64,000 nucleotides of DNA from Arion vulgaris (Eukaryota > Mollusca > Gastropoda > Stylommatophora > Arionidae): NCBI GenBank assembly GCA_020796225.1, contig CM036755.1, positions 80,485,772 through 80,549,771 of the forward strand, read 5' to 3'. The position numbers and the translations under genes were made by a program. Position 1 is the first letter of the stretch; every line of letters starts with the position of its first letter. This document shows, in pieces, positions 33,570 through 43,016 of this stretch. Under the pieces are notes generated by a model. The model did not search any database. It saw only the letters and a list, made by a program, of their open reading frames with translations, and was not told the DNA's origin.

Positions 33570-34290
33570 ATTTGGCGGCCGCTGACTTGTGTCACCCGGC
33601 ACCTTTTTCACAAGTAAACCAAGATTTTCAATGGGAGATTTTGCTGATGATAGGTTCAAAATGACCCTGATTATGGACTTATTAGCCAGTGATAGTGATA
33701 AAACGGGCTCTGAATGTGATACAAGACTGGGCTTTGATTCACGTGACGATGTTTATAGATCAATAGCAGTTATTCCCAGTTGTACAAGTGTAGGTGATGG
33801 ACACCCACCTCGAAAACGGTGGCGTATCGTACTGTGGCTAGTATGGAGAGCGACGTCAACTGCAAATACAACAATAGCTTGTGGATTATTAATAATATAC
33901 TCTACATATGTACAGGTCAGTAGCTCATTTATATATGAACATTATCCCATAATTTCAAAGTACTAAGTTTATTTTTTAATTAATTTTTGAAATTATCACT
34001 ATGAAAACTGATCATGTCCAAAAAATACCGTGGTAGTGAACCATACTTTGTTGAAACATGGGTGGCAGCAACATTTTTAAGGGGAGGCATTTCAAAGACT
34101 TGCATCATACTGAGAAAATACACCGCACGGCCCTGAAGGCTCCTAGTACTTGCCAAAACTGAACCCTATGATAATTTTAAACCAAGCATCAATGTCTTTA
34201 TTTGCAGAACTACCATTAATGCATATTGTGGGAGAAACGCAATAGAAGAACAATATAGAAAAATAATTTGTGTTGATTGAAAGAAGCCAC
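33570..34290 (+). other. Unrecognised stretch, possible transposase upstream part
   Basis: 33589-33966 is open but shows no known domain. It precedes a second hAT C-terminus, so it may be decayed transposase or its flank. Confidence 0.3.
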
Positions 34291-34640
34291 GTTTAAGAGA
34301 GATGGATTTTTAACCGACAAGGAAACGTTTTGGTTTGGTGTTCTTCAACACGAGCCATTTAAAGAGCTCGCCACCGTTGCTCTAACTTGTTAATAACTCG
34401 TTTATTATTGAGAAGGTGTTCTCTTATGTACCATCAGTCAAAACAAAAGCTAAAAATAGAACGCAACTGCAGCGTCTTGAGGCGATAAGAACAGAACTAC
34501 TCTTATCTAACAAATGTTGCAAGGATTTTACTGCATCCCCTAATATGGTAAAGAACTTATCTACTGATAAAGTGTGTATGGTGCTGGTTTCAGTGATGGG
34601 GATAGTGATGACCTTGATTTGGAGATCTTATGATATGAGT
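34290..34640 (+). pseudogene. hAT transposase C-terminal remnant 2
   Basis: VFSYVPSVKTKAKNRTQLQ, RLEAIRTELLLSNKCCKDF and SPNMVKNLSTDKV follow the pattern of a second hAT dimerisation family. The Penelope-like element at 34652 is inserted right behind it. Confidence 0.5.
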
Positions 34641-34919
34641 ATGAAATCGTATATATATATATGGAACTGCAGTAAAACTATTTGATTGGCAAAACACGTA
34701 ATTACAAAGTACTGTAGTTTTACAAATTACAAAAACAATGACAAAATACAGCAACGTTTCGACCAACAAGGCCTTTATCAAGCAAACGAACAAACAGGAG
34801 GAGTCTAATAATAATAAGGTTCGTGAAGTCATTAAGAACTTAATTGCCACGAACGACCTTCCATCCAGTGCATCATCACTCTGTGTGATCGATAGCTGTT
34901 TGGGTAAACCGCCTTTTAT

Positions 34920-36149
34920 ATGCTCCCCAAAATTCATAAACTCCACAATCCCGGTAGGCCTATCGTTTCTGCTTGCTCCTGCCCTACGGAACACATCTCC
35001 GAATTCCTTGATAGCATCTTTAATCCCATAGTCACCACACTCCCGTCATTTTTGAAGGATACAAACCACGCTTTGTCTGTCTTTTCTACCATTGAGTTGC
35101 TACCCGAGAGAACCTACCGTCTCTTCCTCCTTGATGTGTGCTCATTGTACACTTCTATACCTCATCCTGACGGCCTTATAGCTCTCCAGTTCTTTCTCAA
35201 TAGGAGAACTAATCCACTTGTGTCAACTTCTGCTCTCCTTCGTCTTGCGGAACTAGTTCTCACTCTTAACTCCTTTCAGTTTAATGACCAATTCTTTGAG
35301 CAGATCAGTGGGGTTGCCATGGGTACTAAAATGGGACCTAGTTATGCTTGTCTTTTCATGGGTTATCTTGAACACCTAGTATGGACTACATATGATGGCC
35401 CCCTTCCGTCTGTCTATCACAGATACATTGATGACTGTATTGGCATCACTGATATGCCTGAAGCCGATTTGTCACGCTTCATTAATTTCATTAATGTTTT
35501 CAACCCTTCTATTCGTTTTACTTCTCACATCTCCACTACTTGTGTCAACTTTCTTGACATTACTATCACCTTACGCCTATCCACTATCTCTACATCAGTA
35601 TATTACAAGCCTACTGATGCACATTGTTTTCTCCTCTATACTTCTTCCCATCCCCGGGCTTGTCGTGACTCTTTGCCATTCTCGCAGCTCTTACGCCTTC
35701 GTCGCCTTTGTAGTGAGGACGATGATTTTCTTGAGAGAGCTCGCGAGATGCTTGATTTCTTTCGTAGGCGCCTATACCCGGAGAGGGTGCTTGTCTCGGC
35801 TATGCATCGAGTTCAGAAAATCACTCGCCAGCAGGCCCTTACCAGTCAGCATAGCACTACTAACTCTGACAGAGTAAAACTTATCTTAACTTACCACCCC
35901 CATAGTTCCCTGGTGAAAAATGTTTTATTCCGTCATCTGTCTCTCCTTAGATCAGATCCTGAGACCCGTTCTGTCTTCCCCAACTATCCTTTGGTGTCTT
36001 ACAGACGGGACAGAAGTCTTAAGGATATGTTGGTACACAGTCGCCTTAAGTCCAATATCCAGACTCATTTTGGCACTGTCCAGTGTGGTCGTCGGCGTTG
36101 CAACACGTGTGCTTATGTGATACAGACGCGTACTGTATCTTTCCTTTAG
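34920..36149 (+). CDS. Penelope-like reverse transcriptase
   Basis: A 409-residue frame with MLPKIHKLHNPGRPIVSAC (the conserved KxHK...RPI block), LFLLDVCSLYTSIPH (first catalytic Asp), GVAMGTKMGPSYACLFMGYL, then RYIDDCIG (the catalytic YxDD) and VYYKPTDAHCFL. A C-rich linker CGRRRCNTC ends the frame. The N-terminal continuation is in another frame (34800-34920, KVREVIKNLIATNDLPSSAS). The enzyme is of the telomerase-related Penelope type. The frame stops at 36149 and the nuclease continues in a shifted frame. Confidence 0.85.
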   Translation: MLPKIHKLHNPGRPIVSACSCPTEHISEFLDSIFNPIVTTLPSFLKDTNHALSVFSTIELLPERTYRLFLLDVCSLYTSIPHPDGLIALQFFLNRRTNPLVSTSALLRLAELVLTLNSFQFNDQFFEQISGVAMGTKMGPSYACLFMGYLEHLVWTTYDGPLPSVYHRYIDDCIGITDMPEADLSRFINFINVFNPSIRFTSHISTTCVNFLDITITLRLSTISTSVYYKPTDAHCFLLYTSSHPRACRDSLPFSQLLRLRRLCSEDDDFLERAREMLDFFRRRLYPERVLVSAMHRVQKITRQQALTSQHSTTNSDRVKLILTYHPHSSLVKNVLFRHLSLLRSDPETRSVFPNYPLVSYRRDRSLKDMLVHSRLKSNIQTHFGTVQCGRRRCNTCAYVIQTRTVSFL

Positions 36150-36489
36150 GCACGTTTCTTATTGACGATGGGTTCACATGCGAGTCCCGTAATCTTATCT
36201 ATGCCATTATCTGTAAGCGGTGTAACAAGGCTTATATCGGCGAGACAGGCAAGAGGCTCAGTGACCGATTCGCCCAACACTTACGCGACATACGCCAATG
36301 CTCTGTGACCCTGTAGCCACCCATTTCAATGACACTGGCCATTTAGGTGCTCACGATGTCCAGGTCACAGCCATCCGATCATGTTCCTCGGATGATCGCA
36401 GTCGATTTGCTCTGGAGAATCGGTTGATTTCTTTGTATGGTACCTTGCGACCACGCGGGCTAAACGTATTACATTCTTATGCTTCTTAG
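36083..36489 (+). pseudogene. GIY-YIG endonuclease of the Penelope-like element, frameshifted
   Basis: The same domain as 17386-17793, here split by an extra disruption near 36300-36316 (SVTL stop versus SVTPVATHF in the other copy). LIYAIIC, AYIGETGKRL and ALENRLI are present. Confidence 0.8.
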
Positions 36490-36779
36490 TACTTTCTCTT
36501 CCCATGCTTTGTAATCTATATGGGTATATGTTGCATGTATTCATGTTATATTCCATTCTTATGCTTCTTAGTACTTTCTCTTCCCTGCTTTGTAATCTAT
36601 ATGGGTATATGTTGCATGTATTCAAGTTATATATTTACTAGATGTTTCATTGTTTCTTTTCCTTTCTATTTCTAGTTTTTATGTGTGTTTTTGTGTTACA
36701 TTTATTTCGTTATTCGTTTTTATTCCAGATTTTCCTTAGATACGTTTGTATTTGGTCGTCCATTTGTGTTTCATTTTAA

Positions 36780-36896
36780 TTTGTCACTCCTGTTTGTTCG
36801 TTTGCTTGATAAAGGCCTTGTTGGTCGAAACGTTGCTGTATTTTGTCATTGTTTTTGTAATTTGTAAAACTACAGTACTTTGTAATTACGTGTTTT
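36780..36896 (+). ncRNA. Hammerhead-like core in Penelope terminus
   Basis: CTTGATAAAGGCC, a loop TTGTT, then GGTCGAAAC at about 36805-36834 resembles CUGANGA-stem II-GAAA. The stem GGCC/GGTC pairs. Hammerhead motifs are known in Penelope-like termini. Two core positions differ (C3 to U, G8 to A). Stem I is not obvious, so activity is doubtful. Confidence 0.35.
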
Positions 36897-37359
36897 GCTT
36901 ATGAAATCGTACTGTTTTTGTACTGGCATTTATTTGGCCTTTTCCGGTTAGTGTTTGGCCGATTTTCTCAATTTTGAGTTGACAACCCTGGTGGCAACAC
37001 TGCTTGTTCGTCATGAACTTCCGGCATACTTGGTGATTCTACTTGCACGTCAGAGTGTCAGAGATGTAAATAGTATTCAAAGTCGTCGTTCTTGTTCCAT
37101 TCAACTTTCACATAAAAGGTATAGGTATGCTTATAATTTAGATATCTATAATTGCCCTGCCCTTTAATTATATGAAAGTAATAGCTCGTGACACCATCAA
37201 TAAATTCCCTGACAACCAGAACCACTGACAAAGTGAAAGTCACTCGCACACGTGAAAAGTTAGTTATGTTTATGTTATAAGATTATAAGTATATCTTACT
37301 ACGAAATAGGTAAAAAATAAGTTATACTTTCACGAGTGAGAAAAAGGTTAGGAATGTAT

Positions 37360-37535
37360 TGTCTGATTCTATATGTTCTGTGCGGTGTTGTATCCTTACT
37401 TTGCCTGATAAGTTAAAGGCCTTTTACTTTTGGTCGGAACGTTGACAGTTATGATTCAACTTATGATTATGTGTGTCGTTTATTTTGTAAAACTGTTTTA
37501 AAAATTAGTTACAGTACTTGTTGAAGTTGTTTGCT
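37360..37535 (+). mobile_element. Penelope-like terminus, second family
   Basis: CCTGATAAG...AAAGGCC...GGTCGGAACGTTG, then TTTGTAAAACTG...TACAGTAC; a decayed terminus. Confidence 0.5.
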
Positions 37536-37559
37536 TTTACATTTTTCACATGTGTACAT

Positions 37560-37925
37560 GGATAGTGTCCTGGGCATGCGGGTGTTTATGGTAATGAGAG
37601 AGTGGACAGACTTGTATCTGGAGCAACGATTGTTGGGGAGTTAAAGATGTATAAGGGGGATGCTCTTCGGTCTCTTCGAGACTGTCTGTTGGAGGAGGAC
37701 ACTAAAATCGATATTGAATCGATCAAGCGATTTAGGCAGTTTGGAGTTACCCGTTGTACAAGTCGAACTGGATAGCTGAGAGGCAGAGTGAGAGGTGTGT
37801 TTAATCAGTGAGCCACGGGAACCATCAGTATGCATACTCTTTGATATTTGTGGGGAGACTGAGCACCTATGGGTCTGCCTGGAGTGCAATGATGTCAGTT
37901 TAGTAACCAATAACTATATAGTTTT
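37560..37925 (+). pseudogene. LINE RNase H end and zinc-binding C-terminus
   Basis: PGHAGVYGNERVDRLV (last RNase H motif), YKGDALRSLRDCLLEEDT, IESIKRFRQF, then CGETEHLWVCLECNDVS. One stop interrupts. Confidence 0.75.
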
Positions 37926-38389
37926 AATGCAGTCTTCCCGTATTATATCGATAATACTACCTACAATTCAACATCTTATTTTCTTTGATATCAGTATAAT
38001 AGTCACATGTATAGGTAAGTCAGCACTATATGATGCTTTCTTTATACATCTACAAAGCCTTGATAGTCCTTTTCTCTCAGACTGCTTCTGTTCTAGCAAA
38101 CGCTTTTCTGAATTCCTAGACATTGTTTTCAATCTGGTTAAGAATTAGAATAATTGAATCTGAATAATTATTCAAGTTTGAAGGACATGCTTTGACAATT
38201 GGGTTTCATTTTGTTCGGGGTATCGGTACTTCTTCATCTCATCATGCATAGGAGGACATTGCCTTTTGGTCTGTGGCTGTTTATTCGCCTAGTATAAAAC
38301 TGGCTTATATCGGGCCAGGTAGCCGACCGAAGATGTCCAGAGATGATAATGTGCTTATGCGGGACAGACTCATACTATATCGTTTACCA

Positions 38390-38570
38390 AAGATATAATT
38401 ATTGTTGATTATGATATTGCAACCTTATATATGCCATCATTTGCGAATGTTGTACTATAACTTATATCGATGAAATTGACAAATATACACCATCACCTGT
38501 AGCCACTCACTTCAGCATCTCATGACATCCCATCCATTTGTTTGTGACCCTCTGATAATTAGATTTGCTT
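38390..38570 (+). pseudogene. Penelope-like GIY-YIG remnant
   Basis: Readable YAIICECC and TYIDEI, then PVATHFSIS; a decayed version of LIYAIICKRC...AYIGET. A terminus (TTGATAAAGGCCTTGTTGG) follows at 39146-39215. Confidence 0.55.
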
Positions 38571-38589
38571 CAAAAAATTGTTATATATA

Positions 38590-38900
38590 TATTATATAAT
38601 ATATATACTAGCAGTTTACCCATTCTTTGCACGGGAAATTTAGTTTAACATCTATTTGTAAAGTCCCTTAAAGAAACATGCCACATTGATTCAAAATCGG
38701 CTTCTTCCCCATTAAAAACAATACCTTTTCTCTCCATGCATCGGCCAGTAAAACCTGATACAACAGAATTCCCGTTCTCGTGAAAGTTGACAAATAACAA
38801 TTTAAAGTGTCCCATCATTTCGATTGCCAGTAAAACCTGATACAATTGAATTCCGTGAAAGTTGAAAAATAACAATTTACAAATTAAATTTATTCAGATT
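38590..38900 (-). repeat. Retroelement end with a 62-bp internal duplication
   Basis: TATATACTAGCAGTTTACCC starts it. AGTAAAACCTGATACAA...GAATTCC...GTGAAAGTTGA...AATAACAATTTA occurs twice (about 38749-38815 and 38829-38880). Confidence 0.5.
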
Positions 38901-39214
38901 ATTAATTTATCGATGTGTTTTAAAAATTTTTTTATTGAACGTGAATCGAGCGCATGTAGTGCATGTCTACTGCAATGTAGGCAGGCAAGCTATCAACTAC
39001 ACTACATAAACAAATGTGTTTAAAATACGTTATAGTAATAGTGACGTTATCATAGCATTATATGACCACAGGACTTGAGCGGAACGTAATAATCCTTGTC
39101 AAAGTCTGTATGTAATGTGCTGTGACATTCATCACTTTGTTGTATCGTTTGCTTGATAAAGGCCTTGTTGGTCGAAACGTTTCTGTGTATTGTCATTGTT
39201 TTTGCATTTTGTAA

Positions 39215-39435
39215 AACTACATACACTTTCGGTGATTTCTAAAGACCATGTGCGTTAAGTTGGGAATATGGTTATAGAAACGTAAAAAAGTATAGTTTGA
39301 TAATTTTTCCCTCTTCGTATCCATGAAAACCACCTTCATGCCAAATTTCAAGTCCGTAGGATGTCCAGGTATCTCCAAACAATTGGGACAGACATACAAT
39401 TTCATTGATCTTTGTTATATATATATACTAATATA
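39215..39435 (+). repeat. Retroelement 3' end with TATATACTA tail
   Basis: ATGCCAAATTTCAAGTCCGT...CCAGGTATCTCC, then TATATATATATACTAATATA. It is of the same general type as the inverted end at 38590. Confidence 0.45.
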
Positions 39436-39439
39436 TATA

Positions 39440-40552
39440 CCACTTATACTAAATTTCATCAATTTAAAAAAAAAGCCTTTGATAGTCTACACAGAATCTC
39501 CCTGTAGAATATTCTGAGATGCTATGGAATACCAGACAAAATAATAAACATTATTAAGAGCCTCTATGATGGTTCACAGTGTGCAGTTCGCACTGACGGT
39601 GGACACAGCGACTGGTTTATGGTTGAAACCAGAGTAAAGCAAGGCTGTATTCTATCTCCGCTATTGTTTGGAGTGGCCATTGACTGGGTGATGCGAAAAT
39701 GTTTCAGGGCAAAACTGGCATCGATTGGGTAGAAAATAGTCAACTAGAAGATTTGGATTTTGCAGATGATATTGCCTTGTTAAGTAGAAACAACCAAGAT
39801 ATGCAAAGAAAAACAGACAACTTGTCATCTATAGCATCAAAGTTGGACTGCAGATAAGCTATGAAAAAACAAATATAATGAAGACACCTATGGCAAGTAA
39901 TGCAGATATCACCCTGGAATCTAAATTGATAAAAATTACAGAGCAGTTCACCTATTTAGGTAGCAACTTTGATTGCACAGGAAATGTTATAAAAGAAATT
40001 ATGATACGAATTGGTAAAGCAACATCAGCTTTGAAAAGTCTAAATAAAATATGGAACTGCAAGTTATATAGTATTAAAACTAAATTACAAATTTTCAATT
40101 CAAATGTATCAATCCTAACATATGCTAGCGAGAGTTGGAAAATGACTAAAGATATAGAAAGCAAGTTGAATGCATTTGAAAATAGATGTCTGCGAAAAAT
40201 AATGAATATAAAATGGAACGGATTCAGGAGAAGTGATGAAATCAGAGAAATGTCTGATCAACCACTAGTAACAACTGTTACAAGAAAGAGAAGATGGAGA
40301 TATGTTGGATACATCTTGAGGAGAAATGATTAACGAATATCAAAGCAGGCATTGAAGTGGGATGCAAAGGGTTCAAGAAAGAGGTCGACCTAAGGAAACC
40401 CTGAAACGAACTTTGTTGAGAGAGGTAAGAAATATCGGTCTCCGTTCCATGGAGGAGGTTGAGCGAGTTTCCCAGGATAGAGTGGTATGGAGAAATTACT
40501 TGCAGGCCCTATGTAACGGTACAAGAGGAATTATTATTATTATATATATATA
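39440..40552 (+). pseudogene. LINE RT to 3' end, right-facing arm of an inverted pair
   Basis: RVKQGCILSPLLFGVAIDWV, EDLDFADDIALLSRN (catalytic ADD), then ITEQFTYLGSNFDCTG, SILTYASESWKMTKDIESKL, RRWRYVGYILRRND. Frameshifts near 39740, 39860 and 40333. The tail is (ATT)n(AT)n. Confidence 0.8.
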
Positions 40553-40569
40553 TATGTGTGTGTGTTTTA

Positions 40570-40812
40570 TACCTCTTGGTATATTGAGTAATGTGTTGTT
40601 ATGCCCTTATTTTTCATTGACCTTCGACACACAATGGGTGATGTGATCAACATCACGCAGGCCGCCTTTATTTCCCAGTGCTTTTCCTGGTACCCAATTT
40701 AGGCTGGGTCAACCTGAGAGTCATTACGGTCTAAAAAATATTCCACACCCACTGTGAAATTGAACCCAGACCAATAAGCAGTTCACTAACTATGCTACTG
40801 CAGCTCTCTTGT
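40570..40812 (-). mobile_element. SINE family G copy in the loop of the inverted pair
   Basis: On the minus strand the head has TAGCATAGTTAG (A box) and GGTTCAATTTC (B box); the body has TGTTGATCACATCACCCATT. Other copies: 61870-62205 (-) and 58815-58935 (+). Confidence 0.6.
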
Positions 40813-40816
40813 ACCA

Positions 40817-41727
40817 TATATATATATAATAATAATAATAAATTCTCTTGTACCGTTATACGTTACATAGAGCCTGCAAGTAATTTCTCCATACCGCTCT
40901 ATCCTGGGCAACTCGCTCAATCTCCTCCATGGAACGGAGACTGATATTTCTTACCTCTCTCAACAAAGTTCATTTCAGGGTTTCCTTAGGTCGACCTCTT
41001 TCTTGAACCCTTTGCATCCCACTTCAATGCCTGCTTTGATATTCGTTAATCATTTCTCCTCAAGATGTGTCCAACATATCTTCTCTTTCTTGTAACAGTT
41101 GTTACTAATGGTTGATCAGACATTTCTCTGATTTCATCACTTCTCCTGAATCCGTTCCATTTTATATTCATTATTTTTCGAGACATCTATTTTCAAATGC
41201 ATTCAACTTGCTTTCTATATGGCATATGTTAGGATTGATACATTTGAATTGAAAATTTGTAATTTAGTTTTAATACTATATAACTTGCAGTTCCATATTT
41301 TATTTAGACTTTTCAAAGCTGATGTTGCTTTACCAATTCGTATCATAATTTCTTTTTAACATTTCCTGTGCAATCAAAGTTGCTACCTAAATAGGTGAAC
41401 TGCTCTGTAATTTTTATCAATTTAGATTCCAGGGTGATATCTGCATTACTTGCCATAGGTGTCTTCATTATATTTGTTTTTCATAGCTTATCTGCAGTCC
41501 AACTTTTGATGCTATAGATTACAAGTTGTCTGTTTTTCTTTGCATATCTTGGTTGTTTCTACTTAACAAGGCAATATCATCTGCAAAATCCAAATCTTCT
41601 AGTTGACTATTTTCTACCCAATCGATGCCAGTTTTGCCCCTGCAACATTTTCACATCACCCAGTCAATGGCCACTCCAAACAATAGCGGAGATAGAATAC
41701 AGCCTTGCTTTACTCCGGTTTCAACCA
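40817..41727 (-). pseudogene. LINE, left-facing arm of the inverted pair
   Basis: It mirrors 39620-40552 almost base for base, including the defect ATGATTAACGAATATC that other copies lack (ATGATCAAAGAATATC at 5839). The two copies lie tail to tail. Confidence 0.85.
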
Positions 41728-41989
41728 GCCTATATGTATATATATATATGGCTGGCATCATGCAGCCATTTATATTTAACATGCTACATTCTTATGTTTC
41801 TGGGTGCCGTTTTATTTTCCCCTCTGGCACGTATAGTTGCTTTGTATCTAAATTTCTATGTTTTATACATTTATTTTGTTTTCGGTTTCATATTTTCATT
41901 AGCTAGGGCAGTTAGCATTTTAATCACTCCTTGTGCCATTATGATTGTGCTGTGTTCCATACAGGACAATTGCTAGGTGTCTAATTTAC

Positions 41990-42480
41990 ATTGCTGGATA
42001 GTTTAGTCTTCGGATCATCATTACTGTACATCGAATCAATTAGTCCATAGGTGCTCCGATCTCCTCAGTATGTCTCTCAGCGTGTGCCAACTAACCACAC
42101 CAGTTCTTTGTTGGTTTACTATTCTTCTTTGGCTACCAGTATAGTGCTCTTGTCAAGCTATACCACATTTGACTTGGAAGTCTGGTTAGAGTTGAGATTT
42201 ACCATTACGTGAATCATTTAACATTCTCTCCCTCTTAGGGAATTCAGAATATCAGCCTGGTCCATTGCTCACCCGCTTTTTTACAGAAGTCCTATGTGCA
42301 AGCCTATTAGCACATTCATTTCCCCTTATACCTGCATACCCTGTCACAAAAATAAAGCTGATTTTTGTCTGCCTAGACCTCAGTGACTCCAACCATTATC
42401 TCCGAGCCCAGTCTGTTTCAATCTTCCTGAGCATACTCATTGAGTCAGTGAGAAAACATGCATGATAAATGTCTGACTTC
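41990..42480 (-). pseudogene. LINE RNase H fragment
   Basis: Shorter, more decayed copy of 2400-2900 (shared AGTCCATA(G)GTGCTCCGATCTC and CCTGAGCATACTCATTGAGT). Confidence 0.65.
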
Positions 42481-42509
42481 AGCCAGACCATCGCTTTAGT
42501 TACTGCTAA

Positions 42510-42575
42510 GTTAGTTATTGCTTGATAAATGCATGTTAGTCGAAATGTTGCTCTATTCTGTTTTTGCGTTTTGAT
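42510..42575 (+). repeat. Penelope-like terminus fragment
   Basis: ATTGCTTGATAAATGCATG...AGTCGAAATGTTGCTCTATTC, just upstream of orphan gene 2. Confidence 0.45.
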
Positions 42576-42658
42576 ACTGCAATTTTCGTAAACAGTAATA
42601 GTTAAATATTCTGCTTAAAACATTTATATTTTTCCATAGGTCGCCAGATTTAGCAGCA

Positions 42659-42703
42659 ATGAAATTGTTTGGAAGATCAGTTGTATTTCCATTGCAAATA
42701 TAG
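42659..42703 (+). CDS. Conserved upstream mini-ORF of orphan gene 2
   Basis: Fourteen codons (MKLFGRSVVFPLQI, TAG) ending 8 bp before the ATG at 42712, the counterpart of 22564-22602. A possible splice acceptor ttttccatag lies just before the conserved block at 42640. Confidence 0.45.
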   Translation: MKLFGRSVVFPLQI

Positions 42704-43016
42704 TGAACAATATGGAGCATTATTTACCAAACCCACATGGGCAGTTTTGTTCATCAGACAATGGTCATGATCCTTACAATTTTGCTGAACTGCAGAAAGC
42801 TAGGGGTATGTTCATCAAAGAGATAAATTTTGGCAATCTACGCTCGCTTAAATATAAATTACGACAGTACAGTGGTAGTTCAGCGTTTCCAAATGTATGG
42901 GAAGGTGAGATTGGCATGATGGAGCATGTCTGTAGACCTTTTCCAATGCCACCATGTCCATCATTTACTTGTGAAGAATCTATCACACAGCCACATGTCA
43001 AATCTCCTCAGGACAT

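Larger units (their letters stand above)
34652..36899 (+). mobile_element. Penelope-like element, near-complete 3' half
   Basis: It is flanked by a 12-bp duplication TATGAAATCGTA (34640-34651, 36900-36911). The left terminus (about 34668-34800) and right terminus (about 36780-36896) are inverted copies of each other. Between them lie RT (N-terminus missing), the GIY-YIG nuclease and a 3' UTR with a direct repeat of about 84 bp. The element is 2248 bp; autonomous relatives are longer, so this is a deleted copy. Confidence 0.92.

Noticed and set aside
33589..33966. 125-residue ORF
   Set aside because: No domain, no splice evidence, and it sits between two hAT remnants; not supported as a gene.
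34652..36899. LTR retrotransposon or retrovirus
   Set aside because: No gag, protease or integrase; the RT motifs, GIY-YIG domain and inverted termini fit Penelope-like elements.
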